Origin: CAWAHD01 sp963781785
GTDB lineage: Bacteria > Planctomycetota > Planctomycetia > Isosphaerales > Isosphaeraceae
DNA: 64,000 nt
Assembly: GCA_963781785.1 (NCBI GenBank)
Contig: CAWAHD010000001.1
Location: 372,001-436,000 of the forward strand
Reading direction: 5' to 3'
In this document: positions 20,921 to 31,674 of the stretch, one piece after another
How the letters are laid out: every line of letters starts with the position of its first letter
Numbering within the stretch: position 1 is the stretch's first letter
Translations under genes and position numbers: made by a program
Notes under the pieces: generated by a model
Seen by the model: only the letters and a program-made list of their open reading frames with translations
Told to the model about the DNA's origin: nothing
Databases searched by the model: none

Positions 20921-22411
20921 ATGCGACGACACCGACCGCGCTTCAATCAAACCGCAGTTTGCACAAGAAAAGACCGGGCCAAGCGTCCCGAGCTGGAAGG
21001 GCTGGAGGATCGGCTCTTGCTCTACGCGCCAACAGGCGATCAGTGGACGTACTCCAGCCGGATTACCTACAGTTTCATGCCCGACGGGACTAACATCGGT
21101 GGAAGCCCGAGCGCACTGTTCCATACCTTGAATGCGAACTACCCGACGGCGACGTGGGAACAGCAGATCAACCAAGCAGCGGCGCTCTGGGAAGACGCCG
21201 CCAATCTGAACCTTTCGCTCGTTTCCGATGATGGATTGCCGGTCGGCACTTCGGGCGACCAGCAAGGCGACTCACGATTCGGCGATATTCGTATCGGCGC
21301 CATCCCGCTCCCATCAGGCATCCTCGCCGAGACCTTCCTGCCGCCTCCGGCCAATGGCGGCACCGATGCAGGCGACATCATCTTCAACTCCACCGTCAAC
21401 TGGCAGATCAACTCCAATTACGACCTCATGACTGTGGCAGCCCACGAATTTGGCCATGCCCTGGGCCTGGGCGAGTCAACGGTATCGAACGCTGTGATGT
21501 ACGGCACCTATAACGGCATCAAGCAAGCGCTCGCCAGCGACGACATCGCCGGCATCCAATCGATTTACAGCGCTCCTCAGTTCGACCAGTTCAACACCGG
21601 CGGGAAACGAGACAACACCTACATCACGGCGACGAACATCAACTCGTTTGTCGGCAGCAATGCTCAGCTCGCCATTCCCGGCCTCGACATGACCACTGCG
21701 GGTGATTCCGAGTGGTTCTACGTCAACGTCCCCGCCAATACCACTGGGTCCATGACCATCACGGTGCAATCGAGCAACCTCAGCCTGCTTTCCCCCAAGC
21801 TCCAGGTTTATAACTCCTCTCTGTCCTTGATCGGCCAAGCTGCTGCGGTGAACTCCATGGGAGCGAGCATCAGCGTCGGGGCGAGCGTTCAGGCCGGGCA
21901 GGGGTATTACATCAAGGTTCTCGCGGCCGGCGGGTACGCGTCGATCGGCAGCTACGGACTGCTCGCGAACTTCGGCTCGCAGACCCAGTCGCCGATCCCG
22001 CCGCCCTACACAATCGTTGCTCAACAGCCTGATCAAGGTGGTGGCACGAGCGACGACCTGGCCCCGACCGGTGGCTTGCAGTCTCTCCCCGGACTCTCCT
22101 TCATGGGGACCCTGAGCGGATGGGCCGAATCCTTCATCGACTTGTCGAACACCAACGTTGCCGGGCAGACACCAGTTGGGACGTCTCAACCCGATCCGCA
22201 GGATGTGTTCTGGTTTGGCAACGTATCGATTACCGTGGTGCCTGACAGTTCGCCAAACTCGCAGGGGCCGGATCTCTGGAGCTTGAGCGCAACCACTTCC
22301 GCAGGCCAGGTCAATCTCGTGGTCCCCCTCGGTCCGGCGGCCTCATTCCTCCAGGCACTCGACGAAGCGCTCGACCAATTCACGTCCAACCCGACGAACG
22401 TATCAGCCTGA
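20921..22411 (+). CDS. Matrixin-like metalloprotease, paralogue 1
   Basis: 496 residues from ATG 20921. The N-terminus carries the planctomycete export-type motif KRPELEGLEDRLLL (residues 21-34). The catalytic domain (about 40-215) has HEFGHALGLGES with His175, Glu176 and His179, and a Met-turn segment NAVMYGTY with Met193. In canonical matrixins the third zinc ligand is His (HExxHxxGxxH); here it is Glu185. A pre-peptidase C-terminal-like beta domain follows (DSEWFYVNVPANTTGSMTIT ... VQAGQGYYIKVLAAGG), then a Gly/Ser-rich tail. It is intact and followed by a close paralogue, so a tandem duplication. It should be an exported zinc endopeptidase, if the Glu ligand is compatible with activity. 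Confidence 0.82.
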   Translation: MRRHRPRFNQTAVCTRKDRAKRPELEGLEDRLLLYAPTGDQWTYSSRITYSFMPDGTNIGGSPSALFHTLNANYPTATWEQQINQAAALWEDAANLNLSLVSDDGLPVGTSGDQQGDSRFGDIRIGAIPLPSGILAETFLPPPANGGTDAGDIIFNSTVNWQINSNYDLMTVAAHEFGHALGLGESTVSNAVMYGTYNGIKQALASDDIAGIQSIYSAPQFDQFNTGGKRDNTYITATNINSFVGSNAQLAIPGLDMTTAGDSEWFYVNVPANTTGSMTITVQSSNLSLLSPKLQVYNSSLSLIGQAAAVNSMGASISVGASVQAGQGYYIKVLAAGGYASIGSYGLLANFGSQTQSPIPPPYTIVAQQPDQGGGTSDDLAPTGGLQSLPGLSFMGTLSGWAESFIDLSNTNVAGQTPVGTSQPDPQDVFWFGNVSITVVPDSSPNSQGPDLWSLSATTSAGQVNLVVPLGPAASFLQALDEALDQFTSNPTNVSA

Positions 22412-22616
22412 AATAGAGCGCGACTGTACATAAAAAACCACATGTTCCGCAGCGCACGCCCGCAGCAAGCTACGGTTGCAATAGGACCGTCTGGCGAGTC
22501 TTGGGCTCCGTCTGATTGACGATCCGTGGATTGACGCAAACGCCACGGCGATGCCATGACCATCCAGACGTGCGGCCTTCGATCTTATCTTCCTAGAGCT
22601 TCACCGGGATGGGGTT

Positions 22617-24380
22617 ATGCAGCGACAGCGCTGGCGACCGCGATTCTATCGATCAAACCTTCAAACCAAACGTGATCGAGGCAAGCGTCCTGAGCTGGAA
22701 GGGCTGGAACAACGGCTGTTGCTCTATTCGGCACTGGGCGATCAGTGGACGTACGACAGCCGGATCACCTACAGTTTCATGCCCGATGGAACCAGTATCG
22801 GCGGGATTCCCAGCGCACTTTTCAAAACTCTGAATGCAAACAACCCGACGGTGTCCTGGGAACAGCAGATCGAGCAGGCGGCGGCGCTGTGGGAGAACGT
22901 CGACAACGTGAACCTGGTGCTGGTTTCCGACGGCGGAGAGCCGGTCGGGACATCGGGCGACCAGCAAGACGACCCGCGGTTCGGCGACATCCGGATCGGC
23001 GCTGTCCCGCTGGCGTCGGGCACTCTCGCCGAAACCTTCGTGCCGCCGGCGGCCAACGGCGGCACCGATGCGGGCGACATCATCCTCAACTCCAACATCA
23101 ACTGGCAGATCAACTCCAATTACGACCTCATGACCGTCGTGGCCCACGAGTTCGGTCATGCACTCGGCCTGGGTGAATCGACCACGTCGAGCGCCGTGAT
23201 GTATGGCACCTATAACGGCATCAAGCAGGCGCTCGCTACCGACGACATCAGCGGGATCCAGTCGATTTACGGCACCCGTCAGTTCGACCAGTTCAACGCC
23301 GGCAGCCAGCGTGACAACACCTATGCGACGGCGACGAACATCAACTCCTGGATCACCAATGCTCAGATCGCCATACCTGGTCTGGATATCACCACGGCCG
23401 GCGATTCTGAGTGGTTCTACCTGAGCGTTCCCGCCTCGACCACCGGAAAAATGACCGTTACCGTGCAATCGAGCAATCTGAGCTCGCTCTCCCCTGAGCT
23501 TCAGGTTTACAACTCCGCGCTCGGCCTCGTTGGCCAAGCAACCGCGAAAAGCTCGTTGGGAGCGACGATCAGCCTCACGACCGGCGTGCAATCCGGCCAG
23601 GGGTATTACATCAAGGTTCAGGCGGCCGGCGGTCCGGGGCCGATCGGGCACTATGGACTGCTCGTCAATTTCGGCTCGCAGACTCAGTCGCCGATTTCAC
23701 CGCCAAACACGGTTGTGGCTCAAGAGCCCGACCAGGGAGGGAGCATCAGTAACGGTGTTCCGCTCGACTTGAGCGACGGCGGGTTGCTGGGGGGGTTGTT
23801 GCAGGGCATCCTCACGACAATCGGAGACCTCACGGGGTGGGCCATCACCTACACGATCGACGGCTCACTTCTGCAGCTACTCGATCTGGCGGCAACGGAA
23901 GAACCCGGCGCCTCGACGCCGGTCCCACCGGTCCCACCGGTTCCAGCGGCGCCTTATAGCGCGGTGTTGATCGGCGTCGCGAACGCTCAAGGTGTTGTTC
24001 CCGCGAGCCAGAGCCCCACCACCACACCTCCCACGCCACTGGCCGTCCAGGTCGCCGCTGCCCCGGCGCCCGGCCGGTCCAGGCTCTTGACGACGCACAT
24101 GTGCAGTCAACATTTACTAATAAAGATGCGCATCGACGTAGTGCGTTCCACAAGTTCCGCGGCACGCCGGCCCAAGAGAACCACCGGATTCACTCGGCCA
24201 TTCGCCATCGCCACCGTTGAATCCGGAAGGCGTGAAATACGGCGGAGAGAGCATCTGGTCGATCTTTCCCGGGCGGGATCGGACGAGCGGGCGAAGGCCC
24301 CGGCCGGTTCCACGGTGGCCCTTGTTTCGTTTCTTCATCATGGCCGCTTCCATGCTCCCGTCGGCCTAGAGTTGTATTAG
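22617..24380 (+). CDS. Matrixin-like metalloprotease, paralogue 2 (C-terminus probably altered by a frameshift near 24070)
   Basis: A tandem paralogue of the preceding gene: same N-terminal motif (KRPELEGLEQRLLL), same active site (His177, Glu178, His181, Glu187 in place of the third His), same Met-turn and the same C-terminal beta domain. It differs in a Pro-rich tail (PVPPVPPVPAAP). After about base 24070 the frame as read becomes basic and unlike an export protein. A one-base shift instead gives a tail (QALDDAHVQSTFTNKDAH) ending at 24220, which I think is the real end. Upstream spacing of 205 bases makes co-transcription with paralogue 1 possible. Confidence 0.78.
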   Translation: MQRQRWRPRFYRSNLQTKRDRGKRPELEGLEQRLLLYSALGDQWTYDSRITYSFMPDGTSIGGIPSALFKTLNANNPTVSWEQQIEQAAALWENVDNVNLVLVSDGGEPVGTSGDQQDDPRFGDIRIGAVPLASGTLAETFVPPAANGGTDAGDIILNSNINWQINSNYDLMTVVAHEFGHALGLGESTTSSAVMYGTYNGIKQALATDDISGIQSIYGTRQFDQFNAGSQRDNTYATATNINSWITNAQIAIPGLDITTAGDSEWFYLSVPASTTGKMTVTVQSSNLSSLSPELQVYNSALGLVGQATAKSSLGATISLTTGVQSGQGYYIKVQAAGGPGPIGHYGLLVNFGSQTQSPISPPNTVVAQEPDQGGSISNGVPLDLSDGGLLGGLLQGILTTIGDLTGWAITYTIDGSLLQLLDLAATEEPGASTPVPPVPPVPAAPYSAVLIGVANAQGVVPASQSPTTTPPTPLAVQVAAAPAPGRSRLLTTHMCSQHLLIKMRIDVVRSTSSAARRPKRTTGFTRPFAIATVESGRREIRRREHLVDLSRAGSDERAKAPAGSTVALVSFLHHGRFHAPVGLELY

Positions 24381-24443
24381 GAACGCGCGAAATCACGGAG
24401 GGTTGGACGCAATTCGGGTGAAACTTCACGGGGCTGCCGCCTC

Positions 24444-27088
24444 ATGTTCAATCAAGCTGGTCTTCGTTGTCATGTCCCTTCGCTCGCCCCGTCTCGGCGA
24501 TCGCATTCGCGGAAAAATCCCATGAGCTGCCGAGCTCGGAATCGACCGCCTGATCGCTGCCACCACGGGCTGGAATGGCTGGAGCCCCGCCATCTACTCG
24601 CGGCCGGCCCGTCGTCCATTGCGGCTGTCGCGCCTTATAACGGCCAGCAACTGAGCCAGGCGCCCCAGCAACTGGTCATCACCTTCAACGGGGTGCCGGT
24701 CCCTCTGCTCATGGGCACCTACGACGTCCTTCTCGTCGAGATCAATCGCGACGGCACAACGACGCCCATGTGGAATTCCGAGAACGCGCCACTCGAGGAG
24801 ACGGACAACACCGGCACGGAACTCATCGTCCCGATGCAAACATACGATCCAACGACTTATGGTTATGACAATCTGACTCTTCTGGCCGGTCAATACGAGA
24901 TCGAGCTGGTCGGGGGCACGGGCATCTCGTATGTCGCGAGCGGGATGTTCGGGCCCGGGCCGCAGCTCTGGGATCCGAGCCAGAATTACGCGATCGGCGG
25001 GTTCACGGTCCTGGGCCAGGGGGCGACTCTGGGCGGCGCCACTCATCTGGGCACGATCGGCCCGAACGTGCAGACGGTCATGGGCACGCTCAATCCGGAT
25101 AGTACTCAGTCGGCAGTCGACATCTACCAGTTCACCCTGCCTCAAGGAAACCTCTGGCAGGTCGGGCTGGCGGTCTCGGCGCACAGTATCGGCAGCCCCC
25201 TCTTGCCTGCACTCTCACTCCTCGACGCCCAGGGGAACGTGATCGCGACCCAAAACTCGGGCCAGGGGCTGCCCAGCGATGTCAACGATCCTTATCTGTT
25301 CGAGGGTTTAGAGGGCGGCACGTATTACGTCGCGGTATCCGACTCCGGCAATCTGCCATACGGGTCTCCCGCCTTGCCGAACCCATCCTCCGGTTTCGAC
25401 CCGATCTATGGAATTCCGGGATCAGGCGGTCTCAAGCAGTCCGGCGGTCCGTTCCCATTCCAGCTTGGCCTGGCGGCCACGCCCCACGTTCAGCCTACCC
25501 GGTTGACGAGCCTCACGGTGAATCGAGCCGATAGTGAGGAATCAAGCCCGACCGGGGTGACTCTGACGTTCTCGGGGCCGATCAATCTGTCCAACCTGTT
25601 CGAGCCCGACGCCCAGGAAACCGCGCTCCAGGTCGTTGATTCATCCGGCCAGGTCTGGCCGATCACCGCCGAAAGCTATCAAGTCACCGACGCCGGTCTC
25701 ACCCTTATTTTCGATCAGCCATTGCCCGCCGGGGTCTACACCCTGATGACATCCGCTCAAGGGGGCTTGAGCGATCTGGCTGGTACGCCGGTGGTCGCTC
25801 CGGGCGAGCCCGCGGGAGTGCTGGGAAGCTGGACCGTCGGTCCACCGGTTGCAACTCGGAATGCCAACGACCTCGGCGTCCTCTGGCCCTCGACCGTCAA
25901 CGTCACCTGGCCCAGCAACGGCGGCGCCTTTCGACGAACGACCGAGCTCGCCCCCGGCCAGGTGGAATCCTTCCGCTGGGTGGTCACTGTGCCCGGCTTG
26001 TACACGCTGCAAACTCAAATCGCAAACGGCCAGCTTTCGATCACCAACTCCGGCAACGGGCAGACGGCCGTCCTTGCGTCGGACGATACCGAACGGTTAA
26101 GCACGCACTTGATTCAGTTAAATGCTGGAGTGTATTCGCTCCGGCTTCATAATGTTGGCTCGGAACCGATGCAAGTGAGCTGGCTGCTCAAGATCGCCAG
26201 TCTCGACTGGGAGAAGATTCTCGACAACGGCGTCGCGCAGAGCTCGGTCTTGAGCTTGATGCTCTTCAGTCAAGCGCCGTCTGATTCCGGATCGTCGCTC
26301 ACCGATTCTCAAGCGGCCGGCCCGCAAGCCTTGAGTGGTTTTGCTGGCTCGGCGCAAGCGCGCCGATCACGGCCAGCTTGTTCGTTACGATGAACACCGG
26401 CCTGATCGGCCAGCCGACGGCCTGGAGTCAGGACGTTGCCGCGGTTGGCCCTACCGTCGATGCCGGATCGATCGCAGTGGCAGACAGCGCGAACGGTCTC
26501 CGGCCAGGAAGCGGCTACGATTCGATTCTCGACATCAGCCAGTGGCACCAAGACGACGGCCGCCTCGCACGAGCAGAGCCATCCGGTGCCGCTCCGCTTG
26601 CGAATCGGGCGACTGGTCTGGCTACTGCGGCCGCTTCGCCTCGTCTGAACGCCAAGGCCACCAGCGCCCGGGCGGACGAACGCGCGCTCGCCCAGGCCAA
26701 CTTGCTGATCGACTTCGGGTCCAGGCTGAAGAGCTGGCTCGCTCCTGTGCCGTCGACTGCCGAGACGGACGGCGTTAGAGCGACATCTCTCGGGCCGCGT
26801 GCGCTGGTCCAGAACGAGGGTGCAGCCGGTCTGGCCCAGAGCGGCCCCGATCGGAGCAAGCGATCCGCCGCGACCGCCCAGGCCGACGTGGGAACTGCTC
26901 TGAGCTTGATGACCGTTGGGGTTGTCGTATACCGGTTCCGACGGCCGCTGGAGCGGTGGTGGCAGCAGGGCGGCCGCCGGGCCATCGGTGGCTCAACTTC
27001 GAACAAGCCGTTCTGGCGAGGTCCCCACCCGATGACAGCCCGCACTCGAGCCGCAGCCCGCCCGCGAGCGCCCCGATCCGCTCGATAA
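24444..27088 (+). CDS. Large exported surface protein with Ig-like and pre-peptidase domains (frameshift near 26360)
   Basis: The N-terminus contains the LEWLEPRHLLA export-type motif (about residues 43-53). The chain is beta-rich. It has a bacterial Ig-like segment near 65-90 (AVAPYNGQQLSQAPQQLVIT), a pre-peptidase C-terminal-like domain (DIYQFTLPQGNLWQVGLAVS ... LEGGTYYVAVSDSG), and a second Ig-like region near 370-470 (ESSPTGVTLTFSGPI). After a one-base change near 26360 the C-terminal part ends with a hydrophobic helix (ALSLMTVGVVVYRF) and a basic tail, a likely membrane anchor. The stop codon is two bases from that of the convergent protease gene. The role is probably adhesion or surface structure; no catalytic motif is seen. 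Confidence 0.7.
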
Positions 27089-27090
27089 CA

Positions 27091-28311
27091 CTAAGACGAC
27101 TGTCCGAGCCGGACCGAAACATCGGTCGGCTTGCCGTCGCGCACCACGGTCACGCGGATCGACTCACCGGGCCGGTGTTTCTCGACTTCGGTCAAGAGCT
27201 CATCAACGGTCCGGACGCGTTTGTGCTCGACGGCGACAATAAGGTCAGCCGTGTCGGGGTCGAGCGACCGGCGGATGAAGCCGGGGGCGATGCGCTCGAC
27301 TTTGATGCTGATGGGGAGAATCCCCGCTCGCTCGGCCGGTCCGTCTTCCGCGAGGGCGACCACCAGCAGCCCCTCGCCGGTGGCATAGACGCGGGTGATC
27401 CCCAGATCCGCCCGGATGACCCGTCCGTTTGCAATCAATTGGTCGAGGATTCGCGCGATGGCGTTGATCGGCACTGCGAAGCTGATCCCGGCCGACTGGC
27501 CCACGGAGCTGACGATTGCCGTATTGAGCCCGATGACTTGGCCTCTGGAATTGAGCAAAGGACCGCCGGAGTTGCCGGGGTTGATCGCCGCGTCGGTCTG
27601 AATGATCCCCCGGATCATCCGGCCGTTCTTGGCTTTGAGCGAACGTTCCAGGCTGCTGATGATTCCGGCGGTCAGCGTTCGTTCGAGACCGAATGGATTG
27701 CCCAGAGCCAGGATCTTTTGTCCGACCATGACCTTGGAGGAATCGCCCAGGACCAGCGGAAAGAGTTTTTCAACCGGGGCGTCGATTTTGAGGACGGCCA
27801 CGTCGTTGGAGGCGTCGGCGCCGATGATCTTGGCGTCGTGGGTCGAGCCGTCGAAGAGCGTGACTCGAACGGAATTGGCCGGCCGGATCACGTGGAGATT
27901 CGTGAGAATATGGCCGAGCTTGTCGATCACGAAGCCCGAGCCCGTGCCGGTGGATGTCTCGTCGCCAAAGAACCCGGAGACCTCGGCCTCGGTGGTGATG
28001 TTCACGACGCCCTTGTTGGCCGCGGCGTAGACCCGGACGTTGTTTCGTTCGTCGGGATCGAGGTCCTTGAGAATATCCTGCGGGGGAGGCGGGCTCTGAT
28101 TCTGGGGGTCGAATCGGGGGCTCGCCGTGGCGTCCGGCTCCGGCACAGGCGGGCCCGGCCGGCGCGACTTTTGTCCGGCGACCTGCGCGGTCAGCGGCCG
28201 CCAGCCCAGGCCATTGAACAGCAGCACCCAACACAGAACCAGCGTCAACACCGCTGTGACAGCATGGGTCAGCACCGGCTTCGCGTACGACGAAATCGCC
28301 CTTTCCTTCAT
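27091..28311 (-). CDS. HtrA/Deg-like trypsin-type serine protease with PDZ domain
   Basis: 406 residues, intact. An N-terminal membrane anchor (VLTLVLCWVLLFNGLGW, about 22-38) and a Pro-rich linker (60-80) precede a trypsin-2-type protease domain with His140 (LTNLHVI), Asp170 (SNDVAVL) and Ser248 (NPGNSGGPL). One PDZ-like domain (about 300-400) follows, starting DLGITRVYATGEGLLV. Two-PDZ DegP proteins are longer, so this is a DegS/DegQ-like membrane-tethered form. The family degrades misfolded envelope proteins or cuts regulators in the periplasm. The gene runs leftward and its divergent neighbour is the adenine methyltransferase. Confidence 0.88.
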   Translation of the reverse strand: MKERAISSYAKPVLTHAVTAVLTLVLCWVLLFNGLGWRPLTAQVAGQKSRRPGPPVPEPDATASPRFDPQNQSPPPPQDILKDLDPDERNNVRVYAAANKGVVNITTEAEVSGFFGDETSTGTGSGFVIDKLGHILTNLHVIRPANSVRVTLFDGSTHDAKIIGADASNDVAVLKIDAPVEKLFPLVLGDSSKVMVGQKILALGNPFGLERTLTAGIISSLERSLKAKNGRMIRGIIQTDAAINPGNSGGPLLNSRGQVIGLNTAIVSSVGQSAGISFAVPINAIARILDQLIANGRVIRADLGITRVYATGEGLLVVALAEDGPAERAGILPISIKVERIAPGFIRRSLDPDTADLIVAVEHKRVRTVDELLTEVEKHRPGESIRVTVVRDGKPTDVSVRLGQSS

Positions 28312-28591
28312 GACATCACCCTTCCTCGTACCGGTCTTGGCTGGAACTCACCATCGCTTGCCAATTCAGAACCTGTGCCGCAGTGAGTCTCACTCGCTGG
28401 CTGGGAGACGACTCGATTCCATCATACCAAACGTCGCGGGATTGACATCTTCGTCAAGATGGATTCGGGTTGTCCGAGCCTTTTGTGGCTGGGAGTCGGA
28501 TCGAGACAGATTCGCGCCGATCCTTGCACTTGAGACACCTCGTCGATAGGCTACGTTCCGTACAGGTAATGCATCTACGGAACGAGTGCCA

Positions 28592-29671
28592 ATGGCCGAT
28601 TCGACTGTCATCCCGCCCTCGTTCGGCGATTTCATCGGCATTCCTCTCCCTGAGCGTGCGACGGATTATCCCGAGCTTCGGTACATGGGATCGAAGCACC
28701 GGCTGTTGCCGTGGATCCACGGTGTACTGTGCACCCTCCCCTTCGACACGGCCGCGGACCCCTTTGTCGGGAGCGGCTGCGTTGCCTATCTGCTCAAGGC
28801 CATGGGCAAGCGCGTCATCGCCTCCGATTTTCTGAACTTTCCGTCTGTGCTGGCTGCCGCGACGATCGCCAACAGCGAGCATCGGCTGGACGGCCTCGCG
28901 GTCAAGAAGCTCTCGGCACCAAACCGTAACGGCCCTCGTTTCATCGAGGACACGTTCACTGGCATCTTCTACACACCGGAAGACCTCCAGTTTCTCGACC
29001 GGGTCTCGGCGAACATCGAGAATCTGTCCCATCCGCACCAGCAAGCCCTGGCCCGTGCCGCGTTGATCCGGTCGTGCCTGAAAAAACAGCCACGCGGCGT
29101 ATTCACCGTCTCCGGTGATCTCTCGCATTACGATGACGGGCGCCGCGATCTGCGGCTATCCATCGAAGAACACTTCCTCGAACAGGTGGAGGCCTTCAAT
29201 CATGTTGTCTTCGACAACGGCCGCCGCCACACGGTGAAGCGTGCCGACGTGTTCAGCTTGAAGCCCGGCGGTGTCGAACTGGTCTATCTGGACCCGCCCT
29301 ATGTGCCACGATCGGATGATAACTGCTACATGAAGCGGTATCACTTCCTCGAAGGTCTTTCCTGCTACTGGGAAGGCGTTCGCATCATGGAGGACACGCG
29401 CGTCAAAAAGATTGAGAAGCCCTATACGCCGTTCAGTTACCGCAAAACAGCGATCGACGCATTTGACCGTCTGTTTCGTGTGTACCGCGACAGCATCATC
29501 GTTCTCTCTTACAGCTCCAACGGTTACCCCGATCGCTTCGAGCTTGAAGGCTTGCTGCACCGCTACAAGCCGGCCGTGACCGTCTACGAGAAGCCGCACC
29601 GCTACCACTTCGGCACTCACGACAAAGTGGAGCGGGCCGAAGTGCATGAGTATCTGATTGTGGGGCGGTGA
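28592..29671 (+). CDS. D12-class DNA N6-adenine methyltransferase
   Basis: 359 residues from ATG 28592 (GTG 28586 is an alternative). Family motifs: YMGSKHRLL (31-39), the SAM-binding DPFVGSG (56-62), an acidic strand end VIASD (75-79), and the catalytic motif IV DPPY at 234-237. It matches the Dam/M.EcoRV-like class that methylates adenine N6, but the target site cannot be read from sequence. No restriction endonuclease gene is adjacent; the neighbours are a protease and a membrane permease. It is therefore either orphan or part of a split system. The frame is intact. Confidence 0.85.
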   Translation: MADSTVIPPSFGDFIGIPLPERATDYPELRYMGSKHRLLPWIHGVLCTLPFDTAADPFVGSGCVAYLLKAMGKRVIASDFLNFPSVLAAATIANSEHRLDGLAVKKLSAPNRNGPRFIEDTFTGIFYTPEDLQFLDRVSANIENLSHPHQQALARAALIRSCLKKQPRGVFTVSGDLSHYDDGRRDLRLSIEEHFLEQVEAFNHVVFDNGRRHTVKRADVFSLKPGGVELVYLDPPYVPRSDDNCYMKRYHFLEGLSCYWEGVRIMEDTRVKKIEKPYTPFSYRKTAIDAFDRLFRVYRDSIIVLSYSSNGYPDRFELEGLLHRYKPAVTVYEKPHRYHFGTHDKVERAEVHEYLIVGR

Positions 29672-29757
29672 TCGGAGAATGCGATAGAATGGCCCGGTTG
29701 GTCCGGACGAGGGGGGCGCCTCGTCGCACTGGCCGACGTGGGGCGGGAGGCGGGGCG

Positions 29758-31665
29758 ATGGCGTGGCGGGTCGGGCCGGGGCCGGTGTTCATTTATGAGT
29801 CGGTGATCTTCGCGCGGCGGCGCCAGGTCTATGCAGGCCGGGTGCTCTTCGTCCTGGCCATGCTGGCCGGGCTGTGGATCTCGTGGTGGAACAACGTCCA
29901 AACCGCGGGGCCTGGGCAGCCGCCGGGGTCCCGGTCGAGTACGTTGCAGGCGCTGGCGACGGCCGGGGTGTCGTTCTTCCTGGCGCTGGCGGGCATCCAG
30001 CTCTCGATGGTGCTCCTGGTGGCCCCGGCGGCGACCGCCGGGGCGCTCTGCCAGGACCGCGCGGGGCATCCTGGCGCAGATCGCGACCACGAACCTCTCG
30101 GATTCTGAGATCGTGCTGGGCAAGCTGTTCTCGCGGCTGGCGCCGATCCTGGCGCTCCTGGTCTGCGCCCTGCCGGTGGTCTCGCTGGCGGCGCTCCTGG
30201 GCGGCATCGACGGCGGGGCGCTCGTGGGGCTCTTCGCCGTCTCGGCGGCGGTCGCGGTGCTCGGTTGCGCGCTCGCGATATCGATCTCGGTCGAAGTCGT
30301 CAAGACGGACGAGGTCGTCATGGCCGTGCTGGCATTCACGACGTGCTGGCTGCTGAGCCTGCCGCTCTGGGTCGGCGTGGCGCGGGTCTATGGCCTGCCT
30401 GCGCCGCCGCAGTGGTTCTACGCGACCAATCCGTTCGTGCTGGTGTATGCCCCGTATACGTGGCCGGGCCGCTTCGGCCTGCTCGATGTCGCGATCTTCG
30501 TGGCCGCGGCCCTGGCGATCTCGGCCGGATTGCTCGCCATGACGATCGCCCGGCTGCGCCGGTTCGTGCTGCCGGCGGAGGTCGGCCGCCGCAAGCGGAA
30601 GCTCCGGGTCCCGATCCCGGGGCTGCCGTCGCTGCGCGGGGGGATGGTGGCGATCCGAAGATGGCGGGAGCGGCTGCCCGGGCCATCGCTCGACGGCAAC
30701 CCGGTGCTCTGGCGCGAATGGCACCGGTCGCGGCCGTCGCGGATGGCGCGGATTCTCTGGGTGCTCTACTGGCTCGGCGCGGTCCTCGCGACCGCGATCG
30801 GCATCCACGACGTGTTCGCCTACGGGATCGGCAACATGACCGGCGGCTTCATGATCCACACCGCGCTGTTCCTGCAATCGGTGCTCGGCCTGATGCTGCT
30901 CTCCGTCCAGGCGCCGACGGCGCTGGGCGAGGAGCGGGTCCGTGGCAGCTTGGACGTGCTTTTGTCCGCGCCGATCTCGACGCGGGCGATCGTCTGGGGC
31001 GAGTGGATGGGAACGTATCGGGTCGCCCTCGGGATGGCGATCCTGCCTGGCCTCGCCGCGGCGGTGATCGCCGCCACATGCCCCGACGTCTCGCCGAGTT
31101 TCAGGGCGCCCTTGGCCGCGATGCCGATCGAGCCGCTCAGCGCGGCCGATCGCGTGCTCGCCCCCGTGCTGATCGTCGCCGAGCTGCTCTCCTGGGCGCT
31201 GCGTTCACCAGCCTGGGGCTGCTCCTGGCGACCTGGACCCCCCGAATCGACCGCGCCATCGGCATCAACCTCGCCGTCTTCCTGCTGCTCTCCTTCGGCT
31301 GGATCTTTCTGGCCTGGATCGTCATCCTGCCGGCGCTGCACACCTGGCGCTACGGGAGCTACAACAGCGGCGGCATCGACCTGATCTGGATCGACGACGG
31401 CCTGATGGGCTTCAGCCCCATGGCCGCGCCCATCACGACCATGCAGGCGCTAGACAGCGCCTACCTCCGCCGCTGGCAGTTCTGGGTCATCATGTCCGGC
31501 TGGTGCTTGCTGGCCTGGGCCTTTGCCGGGGCATTGTACTGGGTGGCGCTGCGGTCGTTCGACGGCCGGCTGGGCCGGATGCGCGAGACCAGCCAGGGCG
31601 TCGTGACGATCGAGCCGCCTCGCCTTGTCCCGGTCGGCGCGGGGTGTCAGAACGAGGAGTGCTGA
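29758..31665 (+). CDS. ABC-2-like multi-pass membrane permease (frameshifts near 30058 and 31195)
   Basis: ATG 29758 with GGGAGG 11 bases upstream. About 635 residues with ten or more hydrophobic helices (VLFVLAMLAGLWISWW, SFFLALAGIQLSMVLLVAP, PILALLVCALPVVSLAALLG, LLATWTPRIDRAIGINLAVF). A conserved-looking loop, LCQDRARGILAQIATTNLS, spans the first frame change; EERVRGSLDVLLSAPIS resembles the coupling loop of ABC-2 permeases, where such motifs meet the ATPase. A second frame change lies near 31195. No ATP-binding subunit is encoded nearby, so the partner must be elsewhere. The start is 87 bases after the methyltransferase stop, in the same direction. Confidence 0.65.
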
Positions 31666-31674
31666 CGCCTTTCG

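Noticed and set aside
26956..28386. A 476-codon plus-strand open frame opposite the serine protease
   Set aside because: The minus strand encodes a complete protease with catalytic triad and PDZ domain; the plus frame has no recognisable feature.
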